Origin: Nitrososphaerales archaeon
GTDB lineage: Archaea; Thermoproteota; Nitrososphaeria; Nitrososphaerales; UBA57
NCBI GenBank assembly: GCA_022449325.1
Contig: JAKUSK010000013.1
Span: 1-15,887 of the forward strand
DNA: 15,887 nucleotides
Reading direction: 5' to 3'
Both the position numbers and the translations under genes were made by a program. The stretch's first letter is position 1. Each line of letters begins with the position of its first letter. The notes under the pieces were generated by a model, which was not told the DNA's origin, searched no databases, and saw only the letters and a list, made by a program, of their open reading frames with translations. Of the stretch, positions 7,796-14,587 are shown one piece after another.

Positions 7796-8942
7796 GAAAA
7801 AAACTTCTATCTCTAGAAGAAAGAAATATTCATCTAGTTCTGCACCTATACTTATTTTATGTATAGACCGTGACGATGATTTAGGCGAAAAAACCAATCT
7901 TAGATCTCCAATTGTCGGCTTAAAAAATTGTCAAAATGCAGGAATGAAACTTGCTATTAGTGATCCAGAAGAAGCAGATGCTAATGCTATTTTTGGCGCT
8001 ATTAAAACGTATAATGAATTGTCTCGTTCTGGTCGTAAATGCGAAGTTGCAATTGTTACGGGAACTCATTCTGGAGGTTTTAAATCTGATGACAAGATGC
8101 GTAAACAAATCCAGGCACTTGTTAATAAAACAAAAATGATCGATGCAATTATTGTTTCGGATGATTCTGACGAATCTAATATTATACCTCTAGTTCAAGA
8201 CATAATCTCAATTAATTCAATTCAACGAATTGTTATAAAACACAGTGGAGCTCTGGAAGAAACTTATGCTGTATTGGGTAGATATCTTAACATGTTGATA
8301 TTCGATCAAAGATATTCAAAGTTCGCTCTTGGAATTCCTGGTCTACTGTTTCTTTCTTGGGCATTTCTCGCACTCTTTAATTTACTTGAACAGGCAATAA
8401 CTGTAACTTTGGCAATTTTAGGAATTGCTTTTGTTATACGAGGCTTTGATCTTGATCGACTTACACGATCTCTTCCTAAATTAGAACTCACCTCATACGT
8501 CCGATTATTCTCTTCAGTAGCCGGTTCATTGGTTCTGATTATTGGTCTATTTCTAGGTGCTTCTAAAATATCTGCCGACGTTTCAGTAAATCAAGCATTT
8601 TCCAGTCCTTCTAATCTTATTTCATCTGCACCTGAATTGATTGGTGTTTTTGCAAATGAATCACTATTTTTCTTATGGATTGGTTTTGGGTTATTCATCT
8701 CTGGTGACTTGTTATCTAATTGGATTATTGAGAAGAAACGACGTGTAATTCGTGGCGTAATCTTGTTACTTACTCTAATCTTTCTCTTCCTTCCTATTTT
8801 ACAATTTTCAAGACTTCTCATTGGTGAAGGAGATACATTTACCTTTATTGCATCTCTTATCTTTGGTCTTGCTGGATCTTTTATCAGTGTAATATTCTTG
8901 TATCAAAGATACATTAGACTACCTAGATCAAGACGTAAATAG
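7770..8942 (+). CDS. DUF373 family membrane protein
   Basis: A 390-residue archaeal DUF373 (PF04123-like) protein. A basic N-terminus (about 1-23) precedes a soluble domain. That domain holds the family signature CIDRDDDLGEK (31-41), SDPEEADANAIFGAIKTY (64-81), TGTHSGGFKSDDK (97-109) and a VSDDSDE patch (129-135), all with clustered acidic residues that could bind a metal. Roughly six membrane segments follow at about 185-206, 208-225, 246-264, 296-317, 327-345 and 356-379, with a basic tail. The soluble part is probably cytoplasmic. ATG at 7770 and ATG at 7779 are both possible starts within the overlap with the coiled-coil gene. It is followed at 12 nt by the cis-prenyltransferase. Biochemical role unknown; the context suggests an envelope- or lipid-linked task. 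Confidence 0.9.
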   Translation: MMTMSTSRKKKTSISRRKKYSSSSAPILILCIDRDDDLGEKTNLRSPIVGLKNCQNAGMKLAISDPEEADANAIFGAIKTYNELSRSGRKCEVAIVTGTHSGGFKSDDKMRKQIQALVNKTKMIDAIIVSDDSDESNIIPLVQDIISINSIQRIVIKHSGALEETYAVLGRYLNMLIFDQRYSKFALGIPGLLFLSWAFLALFNLLEQAITVTLAILGIAFVIRGFDLDRLTRSLPKLELTSYVRLFSSVAGSLVLIIGLFLGASKISADVSVNQAFSSPSNLISSAPELIGVFANESLFFLWIGFGLFISGDLLSNWIIEKKRRVIRGVILLLTLIFLFLPILQFSRLLIGEGDTFTFIASLIFGLAGSFISVIFLYQRYIRLPRSRRK

Positions 8943-8954
8943 GCAAGATTAATT

Positions 8955-9737
8955 TTGCTTATTAATTTATTACGTCGTATAGGAGTCTACAAATTCTACG
9001 ATAACTACTTAAAAAATCAAATTACTAAGTCTGAACCTCCCGTTCATATTGCATTAATTCTCGATGGCAATAGACGCTGGGCTAAATCTAAACTTATTCC
9101 TGAATGGATGGGGCATTTTGCAGGTGCCGATATTGTTGATGATTTGTTGGACTGGTGTGTTGAATTAGATATAAAAATCATTACTTTATATGCTCTATCT
9201 GCCGAAAATTTATCTCGCCCTCAACCTGAATTAGAACGACTTTTCGAAATTATATCGAAAAAATTATCAGAATTACTCGATGAACCAAAAATTGATAGAT
9301 ATAAGGTTCATGTCAAAGGAATTGGTAATTTATCATTACTTCCTAATGAAATCCAAGAAAAGATTCAACAAGTTGAATCAAAAACTAAGGATTATGATGG
9401 TTTGTTCTTTAATCTAGCTCTTGCTTATGGCGGAAGATCTGAAATATTGGAGGCTGTAAAAAATATTGCATCAGATGTAAATGACGGTTCTGTTGGAATT
9501 CAAGATATTACGAATGATACACTTGAGGAATATCTATCTACTTCTCATTTATCTTCGCCTGAACCAGATTTAGTCATTAGAACATCCGGAGAGGAACGTC
9601 TTAGTGGATTCCTTCTATGGCAAAGCGCATATAGTGAACTAGTATTTCTTGATGTTTATTGGCCTGATTTCCGAAAAATTGATTTAATGCGAGCAATAAG
9701 AACATATCAAAATAGAAATAGGAGATATGGCGAATAG
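8955..9737 (+). CDS. uppS: Cis-prenyltransferase (polyprenyl diphosphate synthase)
   Basis: A 260-residue cis-isoprenyl diphosphate synthase. It condenses isopentenyl diphosphate units into the long polyprenyl carrier that archaea use as dolichol-type phosphate for N-glycosylation. LILDGNRRWAKS (35-46) carries the catalytic Asp37. GHFAGA (53-58), LYALSAENLSRP (78-89), DLVIRTSGEERLSGFLLWQSAYSELVF (about 205-231) and the C-terminal RNRRYGE are family motifs. An N-terminal helix (LLRRIGVYKFYDNYL) is typical of archaeal and eukaryotic members and may touch the membrane. The only standard start is TTG at 8955, because the DUF373 stop TAG lies in the same frame 15 nt upstream. It sits between DUF373 and purA in a tight operon. 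Confidence 0.95.
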   Translation: MLINLLRRIGVYKFYDNYLKNQITKSEPPVHIALILDGNRRWAKSKLIPEWMGHFAGADIVDDLLDWCVELDIKIITLYALSAENLSRPQPELERLFEIISKKLSELLDEPKIDRYKVHVKGIGNLSLLPNEIQEKIQQVESKTKDYDGLFFNLALAYGGRSEILEAVKNIASDVNDGSVGIQDITNDTLEEYLSTSHLSSPEPDLVIRTSGEERLSGFLLWQSAYSELVFLDVYWPDFRKIDLMRAIRTYQNRNRRYGE

Positions 9738-9751
9738 GATATGATGATATT

Positions 9752-10756
9752 ATGACTGTAACGGTTGCTGTTGGTGGATTTTATGGTGATGAAGGTAAAG
9801 GTAAAATTGTTGCCTTTTTATCACTCAAAGATTCTCATTCTCTTGCAGTACGTGGTGGCGTAGGTCCGAACGCCGGCCATACTGTTAATTTTGGCACACA
9901 AGTTTTGAAATTAAGAATGTTGCCTAGTGCTGTAGTTAATAAATCTACTAAATTATTGATAGGTCCTGGCGTACTTGTTAATCCTGATGTAACTCTTGAC
10001 GAAGCTAGAAAATACGATGCTACTGATCGATTAATCGTCGATAATCAATGTGCAATTATTGAACAAAAACATATAGACTCAGATAAATCTGGTTTTCTGG
10101 CTTCAAAAGTTGGCAGTACTGGAACAGGGACTGGTCCTGCAAATTCAGATCGAATTATGCGAATTGCTAAACTTGCTAAAGACGTCGAAGTGTTTCAAAA
10201 TTATGTTAATAACGTTCCTGAAATTGTCAATTCTACAATTGATTCTGGTAATGATGTTCTTGTTGAAGGAACACAAGGTACATTCTTATCTTTATACTTT
10301 GGAAATTATCCTTTTGTTACTTCTAAAGACATTACTGCATCTGCAATATGTTCTGATGTTGGACTTGGCCCAAAAAGAGTCGATGATGTAATAGTAATAT
10401 TCAAAGCATTTGTTACTCGTGTTGGGGAAGGACCATTTACTGGCGAACTTTCTCCTGAAGAAACTGTAAGTCGAGGTTGGGATGAAATAGGTACTGTTAC
10501 GGGTCGAACCAGAAGAGCTGCTCCGTTTGATTTTGAACTTGCAAAAAAGGCAATTATGTTGAATTCAGCTACAAGTATTGCAATTACAAAACTTGACGTT
10601 CTTTATCCATCTGCAAGAGGGGTTACAAATTATGAAGAACTGGATTCTTCTGCTAAAGGATTTATTGAAAAAATAGAGAACGAACTAAATATTGGAGTTA
10701 GTCTTATTGGAACAGGACCTGAAGTTTATGAAACCATTGACAGACGGGTGAAATAA
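9752..10756 (+). CDS. purA: Adenylosuccinate synthetase, short archaeal form
   Basis: A 334-residue PurA that makes adenylosuccinate from IMP, aspartate and GTP, the committed step from IMP to AMP. YGDEGKGK (11-18) contains the general base Asp13. GPNAGHT (38-44) supplies His43. VLVEGTQGTFLSLYFGNYPFVTS, GPFTGEL and the GTVTGRTRR segment follow in family order, then the SIAITKLDVL guanine-binding region. Bacterial and eukaryotic enzymes are about 430 residues; this compact length matches archaeal homologues that lack some insertions, so it is not a truncation. ATG at 9752 lies 14 nt after the uppS stop. It ends in a GGTGA sequence that serves as a good ribosome-binding site for pyrF. Confidence 0.96.
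   Translation: MTVTVAVGGFYGDEGKGKIVAFLSLKDSHSLAVRGGVGPNAGHTVNFGTQVLKLRMLPSAVVNKSTKLLIGPGVLVNPDVTLDEARKYDATDRLIVDNQCAIIEQKHIDSDKSGFLASKVGSTGTGTGPANSDRIMRIAKLAKDVEVFQNYVNNVPEIVNSTIDSGNDVLVEGTQGTFLSLYFGNYPFVTSKDITASAICSDVGLGPKRVDDVIVIFKAFVTRVGEGPFTGELSPEETVSRGWDEIGTVTGRTRRAAPFDFELAKKAIMLNSATSIAITKLDVLYPSARGVTNYEELDSSAKGFIEKIENELNIGVSLIGTGPEVYETIDRRVK
10746..10751 (+). promoter_or_regulatory. Ribosome-binding site that decides the pyrF start
   Basis: GGGTGA, complementary to the archaeal 16S rRNA 3' end, lies in the last codons of purA. It is separated by 6 nt from the codon TTA at 10758, which is in the pyrF frame. It is the main evidence for where pyrF translation begins. Confidence 0.5.
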
Positions 10757-10757
10757 T

Positions 10758-11507
10758 TTATCATTTTCTAATAAACTAAAAATTATTTCAGAAACTAATC
10801 AAAGTCGCGTTATTTTATCTTTGGATCTAACATGCCCTCCTGCTCAAATTCTTAAAAAATCAATTTCTATAATTAAATCTACTTCTGATCATCTTTGTGC
10901 CGTGAAAATTAATTACCATTTATTACTTCCCTTGTCTCTGAAGGAAACAAAAAAACTTATTTCTGTTATTCATTCCTGTAATTTACTTGTTATTGCAGAT
11001 TTAAAATTAAATGATATCTCTGCAACTAATCTTGTTGCTATAAAACATCTTTGGAATATGGGTTTTGACGCAGTCATTGTTAATCCTTTTGTGGGATATT
11101 CTGAAGGTTTAGAACCTTTATTGACAAAATCTAAGTCTAAGAGCAAAGGTGTATTATTTCTAGTATATATGAGTCATAAGGGAGCCAAAGATGGTTATGG
11201 TCTTGACCTCTTTAAACAAGGCAGAAAAAAGAAATTATATTTAGAATTGGTTGAACGTGCAAAACGTTGGCATGCAGACGGAATAATTGTTGGCGCTACT
11301 CGGCCTACTTTAATAAAAGAAATTTCTAATCTTACTAAATCATCGATTGATATATACACACCAGGTATTGGTGCTCAGGGAGGCGATGTTTCTAAATCTA
11401 TTAAATCAGGAGCAAATTATCTTATTGTTGGTAGATCTATTATTAATTCAAAAAATCCTAAACTTGTTACTTCTCGTATTCGTACTAATTCTTGGTTAGA
11501 TTCTTAA
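10758..11507 (+). CDS. pyrF: Orotidine 5'-phosphate decarboxylase, unusual start
   Basis: OMP decarboxylase makes UMP from OMP, the last step of de novo pyrimidine synthesis. RVILSLDL (first barrel strand with its catalytic-site Asp), VKINY (Lys), VIADLKLNDIS (the D-x-K-x-x-D active site), PGIGAQGGD and YLIVGRSII all match archaeal enzymes. The first standard start codon, TTG at 10821, would make the conserved Asp residue 2 and delete the first strand. The open frame reaches back to a TGA at 10749 and encodes a plausible N-terminus (SNKLKIISETNQSRVILSLD), but contains no ATG, GTG or TTG. I place the start at TTA 10758, 6 nt after GGGTGA, giving 249 residues. ATT at 10782 is another candidate. 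The 3' end overlaps the opposing Nudix gene by 23 nt. Confidence 0.85.
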   Translation, partial: LSFSNKLKIISETNQSRVILSLDLTCPPAQILKKSISIIKSTSDHLCAVKINYHLLLPLSLKETKKLISVIHSCNLLVIADLKLNDISATNLVAIKHLWNMGFDAVIVNPFVGYSEGLEPLLTKSKSKSKGVLFLVYMSHKGAKDGYGLDLFKQGRKKKLYLELVERAKRWHADGIIVGATRPTLIKEISNLTKSSIDIYTPGIGAQGGDVSKSIKSGANYLIVGRSIINSKNPKLVTSRIRTNSWLDS

Positions 11508-11907
11508 TTAATTTATTTCCTTTATTTAATATCTCTCTTGAATTCTCAAATGTAATTAATTTCATCAAATCTTCATAATCTGACCATTTATAATCTAAAT
11601 GTTCAAATGACAACTTGATTTCTTTCTGGTCGGTTTCTGCTAAATAATAAGAAACAATTTTATGTACTTTACTATTCTTTTTATAATAATTGTATTCTAC
11701 TTTTTCATTAAATCCTTGATGAATCTGTAAACTATTTATTCCTGTCTCTTCAAATAATTCTCTTTTGACAGTTTCTTTTTCTTTTTCTCCTTCTTCTATA
11801 TTTCCTTTGACAAAATCCCAATGACCTGATGGATATTTCAATATTAAGAACTGAATACCATCTGTTTTATTGAATAATATTACTCCTGCTGATCTCTCTT
11901 CGATCAT
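11485..11907 (-). CDS. Nudix hydrolase, Ap4A-hydrolase-like
   Basis: A 140-residue Nudix protein. The Nudix box reads GNIEEGEKEKETVKRELFEETGI (about 35-57) and matches G-x5-E-x7-R-E-U-x-E-E-x-G-U exactly, so the metal-binding glutamates are present. The AGVILF strand and the HWDFVKG approach to the box resemble diadenosine tetraphosphate (Ap4A) pyrophosphatases, the NUDT2/archaeal type, but substrate cannot be fixed from motifs. ATG at 11907 follows the inositol monophosphatase-like gene by 6 nt, so the two are likely cotranscribed. The 3' end overlaps the end of pyrF on the other strand. Confidence 0.9.
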   Translation of the reverse strand: MIEERSAGVILFNKTDGIQFLILKYPSGHWDFVKGNIEEGEKEKETVKRELFEETGINSLQIHQGFNEKVEYNYYKKNSKVHKIVSYYLAETDQKEIKLSFEHLDYKWSDYEDLMKLITFENSREILNKGNKLIKNLTKN

Positions 11908-11913
11908 TGTATA

Positions 11914-12717
11914 TCAATTGTCATATTCTAATTCATTCAATATATTATTACCTAATGTCTCAGTACATGCAGAAACATACGAAACTCCTTCTTTCGATAA
12001 TAAGTCAAAATCATTCATTTCATTCAAAAATCTAATAAACAATCCTGATTGTTTACCTATGTGTATTGCAGGCAAACAATCAAATGTTCTTAACTGTTTT
12101 GAAGGGGCTATGAATGCATCGATTGCTCCAGTCGCAACATATACATTTTCCATTATGGCCGATCCTAATATCCTCTGGGCTTTAGTAATATCAAATATCT
12201 TTATCATATTTTGATAAGCTTTAGAAGCTTTTTCCGACCTTATGTTTAAATCAATTGCAATTACTGCTTCATTTAATTTTTCTATATTATTCGGTTTTGT
12301 TGGAATATTATTTACTGTTGCTTTATTTGAATCTCCTAAATACAAATCCTCATGTATTATATCTATTGCACCTGAAGCGATTATATCCGAAAACCTATGT
12401 CCTTTTGCTATTGCAATAGTTGAACTAAATAAAGGAATTTGCCTAACAGAGTTTAAACTTCCGTCCAATGGATCAATTAGTACAAATAAATCTGTATTTC
12501 CTTCTCTAATTCCTGATTCTTCTGAAATTATTGTTGCTCCTGATAAATTCTTGTTTATTTCATCCATGATTATCTTTTCTGCTAATACATCGATATCATA
12601 TTGGATATCTCCAAAAGCATTTTTATCTAATCGACTATGATTTCCTTCAAAATATCTCTCTTTAATCACGTTTTTTGCTTTAATCAGTGTCTTTGATATA
12701 ATATCCGAATAATCCAA
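11914..12717 (-). CDS. suhB: Inositol monophosphatase-family phosphatase
   Basis: A 267-residue Mg-dependent phosphatase of the IMPase/FBPase superfamily. GDIQYDIDVLAEKII (36-50), ISEESG (64-69; metal Glu66 or Glu67) and LIDPLDGSLN (80-89; Asp82 and Asp85) form the active site. The C-terminal VYVATGAIDAFI and RTFDCLPA (Asp213) correspond to the usual cYvAtGrvDa and WD-x-A motifs, with Phe in place of the usual Trp. Archaeal members often dephosphorylate both inositol-1-phosphate and fructose-1,6-bisphosphate. The divergent ino1 next door favours inositol-1-phosphate as the main substrate (inference). The start is TTG at 12717; a GTGAT just upstream and a TATA-like box about 29 nt away support it. 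Confidence 0.92.
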   Translation of the reverse strand: MDYSDIISKTLIKAKNVIKERYFEGNHSRLDKNAFGDIQYDIDVLAEKIIMDEINKNLSGATIISEESGIREGNTDLFVLIDPLDGSLNSVRQIPLFSSTIAIAKGHRFSDIIASGAIDIIHEDLYLGDSNKATVNNIPTKPNNIEKLNEAVIAIDLNIRSEKASKAYQNMIKIFDITKAQRILGSAIMENVYVATGAIDAFIAPSKQLRTFDCLPAIHIGKQSGLFIRFLNEMNDFDLLSKEGVSYVSACTETLGNNILNELEYDN

Positions 12718-12741
12718 TATATCACAAGCGTTATAAGAATC

Positions 12742-12756
12742 CTATAAACTTAAATT
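12742..12756. promoter_or_regulatory. Overlapping divergent TATA boxes, IMPase / ino1
   Basis: CTATAAAC (12742-12749; read as GTTTATAG on the minus strand) lies about 29 nt before the IMPase TTG. TTAAATT (12750-12756) lies about 27 nt before the ino1 ATG. The whole gap is 62 nt, so both core promoters occupy the same DNA and both mRNAs would be leaderless or nearly so. Inferred from spacing. Confidence 0.5.
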
Positions 12757-12779
12757 ATGAATACTATTCTTAATTATCT

Positions 12780-13844
12780 ATGCCAAAGGTTAAAGTCGCT
12801 CTTGCTGGTGTCGGTAATTGCGCATCTGCATTAATTCAAGGTTTAGAATATTATAGACAGAATCCTGATGAAACTGTTGGACTAGTGGATTATTCTATTG
12901 GCGGAATAGAACCTAATGATATTGAATTTGTAGCTGCTTTTGACGTTAATGATAAAAAAGTAGGCTCTGATCTTTCCGAAGCAATTTCTGCACATCCTAA
13001 TAACACTGCAAAAATTATCGACGTACCTAATCTTGGAGTTGAAGTCTCTAGAGCTCCTGTTAAAGATGGAATTGGCAAGTATCTAAAAGATGTCGTTGAC
13101 GTAAACGATCCGAATGGTTCCGACGTCGTCGATATAATTAAAAGTTCCGGTGCGGATATGCTCATTAATTATCTTCCTGTCGGCAGTACTGAAGCCACCA
13201 AATATTATGCACAATGTTCATTGGATTCAAATGTTGGTTTCATTAATTCAATGCCTGTTTTTATTGCTTCTAATCCTGAATGGCAAACTAAATTCGTCGA
13301 TAAAGGCCTTCCCATTGCTGGAGATGATGTTATGAGTCAATTAGGCGCTACTGTTGTTCATAAAAGTCTTATAAAATTATTTGTTGAACGTGGAGTAAAA
13401 ATTGACGAAACTTATCAATTAAATATTGGTGGGGATGCTGATTTTCTTAATATGTTGGAAGAGTCTCGTTTGGTCGATAAGCGTGAAAGCAAGACATCTG
13501 CCGTTCGCGCAATGTCTCCCTATCCTATTCCTACTCGAATTGGTCCTAGTGATTACGTTGATTTTCTTAAGAATGATAAGATCTGCTACGTCTGGATTAA
13601 AGGCCATTACTTTGGTAATATTCCTGTTACCCTTGATCTGAAACTTCATGTTATGGATGCATATAATAGTGGTGGTGTCATAGTTGATGCTATTCGTGCT
13701 ACTAAGATAGCTCTTGATAGAAAGATATCTGGTCCTCTAAATAGCATCTCTGCTTATTGTTTTAAACATCCTCCTGTTCAAATGCCATATGAACAGGCTA
13801 AAATTGAATTTCTAGAATTTATTGCTGGTAATCGAGAACGTTAA
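12780..13844 (+). CDS. ino1: myo-Inositol-1-phosphate synthase
   Basis: A 354-residue NAD-dependent synthase that turns glucose-6-phosphate into L-myo-inositol-1-phosphate, the first step to inositol for archaeal phosphoinositide lipids or solutes. The Rossmann motif is VALAGVGNCASALIQGLEYY (6-25). FVAAFDVNDKKVG (about 51-63), INSMPVFIAS, GDDVMSQLGATVVHKSL, NIGGDADFLNML and the GPSDYVDFL...WIKGHYFG region follow in family order, and the C-terminal half includes KHPPVQ. The length fits the compact archaeal/actinobacterial class rather than the roughly 500-residue eukaryotic class. The ATG at 12780 has no Shine-Dalgarno sequence but a TATA-like box about 27 nt upstream. It is divergent from the IMPase gene that acts next in the pathway. 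Confidence 0.95.
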   Translation: MPKVKVALAGVGNCASALIQGLEYYRQNPDETVGLVDYSIGGIEPNDIEFVAAFDVNDKKVGSDLSEAISAHPNNTAKIIDVPNLGVEVSRAPVKDGIGKYLKDVVDVNDPNGSDVVDIIKSSGADMLINYLPVGSTEATKYYAQCSLDSNVGFINSMPVFIASNPEWQTKFVDKGLPIAGDDVMSQLGATVVHKSLIKLFVERGVKIDETYQLNIGGDADFLNMLEESRLVDKRESKTSAVRAMSPYPIPTRIGPSDYVDFLKNDKICYVWIKGHYFGNIPVTLDLKLHVMDAYNSGGVIVDAIRATKIALDRKISGPLNSISAYCFKHPPVQMPYEQAKIEFLEFIAGNRER

Positions 13845-13852
13845 TTCTCTTA

Positions 13853-14530
13853 TTATCTACTACCATCAAATAACTCGTTTAATACTGAGAATGTCATTGC
13901 TACGTCTCTTGTTTTAACTACTATTATTGTATCTGTAAAACAACTTACTGTATCTTCTATGTTTATTTGTCTTTTTGCTACTTGACCATATATCGTAAAC
14001 ACAAATCCTGGTACTGAAATTACTTCAATTGGACTATGAACAATAATTGCTGCAAGATCATTTGAATCTTCTAAAATCTCTGATTTACTAAATATTGATA
14101 ATAATTTTTCTCTTAATCTTTCTGAATAAATTATTGTTAATGCTGATGTAGCTTCAGAAATTTGAATAAATTCTTCATTATTCTTCAATATTATATTTTG
14201 AATACTTTTCAAATTCTGGTTGTTCTTCTTTACTGATAACTTTGCAACACCTGTTTTTACGTTTATATCACTCTTTGCTATAATATCTGTGATTTCATTA
14301 TTTATCGACGAGTATTTAGGAACAATTCTTTTAACTGCTGTTATTATTGCATCTTCATTAACTTCGGTAATTCCCATTTTATGGATTTTCGGTTTAAGTA
14401 ATCTTGCTATTCCACTAATGTTGGCATAATCTCTAGCTATTGAATCTTGTATTCCTAAATCAGATTCTATTAAATTTCTTGTAATTCTTGCAACAGACTG
14501 ATTTATCTGTTTTTGGTCATCTTTAGCCAA
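13853..14530 (-). CDS. ACT-domain protein, predicted amino-acid regulator
   Basis: A 225-residue protein resembling the archaeal COG2150-type predicted regulators of amino-acid metabolism. The N-terminal half (about 1-90) is helical and lacks a known catalytic motif; it reads QSVARITRNLIESDLGIQDS, then ISGIARLLKPKI, a segment that could pack like a small DNA- or protein-binding module. The C-terminal part (about 160-225) looks like an ACT domain: AAIIVHSPIEVISVPGFVFTIYGQVAKRQINIEDTVSCFTDTIIVVKTRDVAMTFSVLNEL gives the beta-alpha-beta-beta-alpha-beta pattern with the usual GF or GV turn before the first helix. The start is TTG at 14530. It is divergent from argG over 57 nt, which suggests arginine or another amino acid as ligand. 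Family moderately sure, function inferred. Confidence 0.65.
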   Translation of the reverse strand: MAKDDQKQINQSVARITRNLIESDLGIQDSIARDYANISGIARLLKPKIHKMGITEVNEDAIITAVKRIVPKYSSINNEITDIIAKSDINVKTGVAKLSVKKNNQNLKSIQNIILKNNEEFIQISEATSALTIIYSERLREKLLSIFSKSEILEDSNDLAAIIVHSPIEVISVPGFVFTIYGQVAKRQINIEDTVSCFTDTIIVVKTRDVAMTFSVLNELFDGSR

Positions 14531-14553
14531 TAATGAACAATTATGACCAAAAG

Positions 14554-14564
14554 CTATTAAAAGG
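14554..14564. promoter_or_regulatory. Shared bidirectional TATA element, ACT protein / argG
   Basis: CTATTAAAAGG reads CCTTTTAATAG on the other strand and so looks like a TATA box either way. Its centre (about 14559) is 28-30 nt from both the TTG of the ACT gene and the ATG of argG, the correct distance for leaderless transcripts in both directions. No other good TATA box is seen in the 57-nt gap. Confidence 0.5.
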
Positions 14565-14587
14565 TTTCTTTACAAACATTTCACATA

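Noticed and set aside
9752..10756. Truncated PurA
   Set aside because: At 334 residues it is shorter than bacterial enzymes, but all key motifs are present and archaeal PurA is normally about this length.
12242..12640. Plus-strand open frame of about 132 residues
   Set aside because: It is antisense to the IMPase gene, whose motifs are clear. Hydrophobic, serine-rich composition and lack of any motif mark it as a shadow of AT-rich coding sequence. The same holds for the plus-strand frame at 11870-12214.
1..13844. Mycothiol- or GPI-like pathway joining PIG-L deacetylase with Ino1 and IMPase
   Set aside because: The genes are about 11 kb apart in separate transcription units, and no glycosyltransferase or ligase for such a pathway is present in the window.
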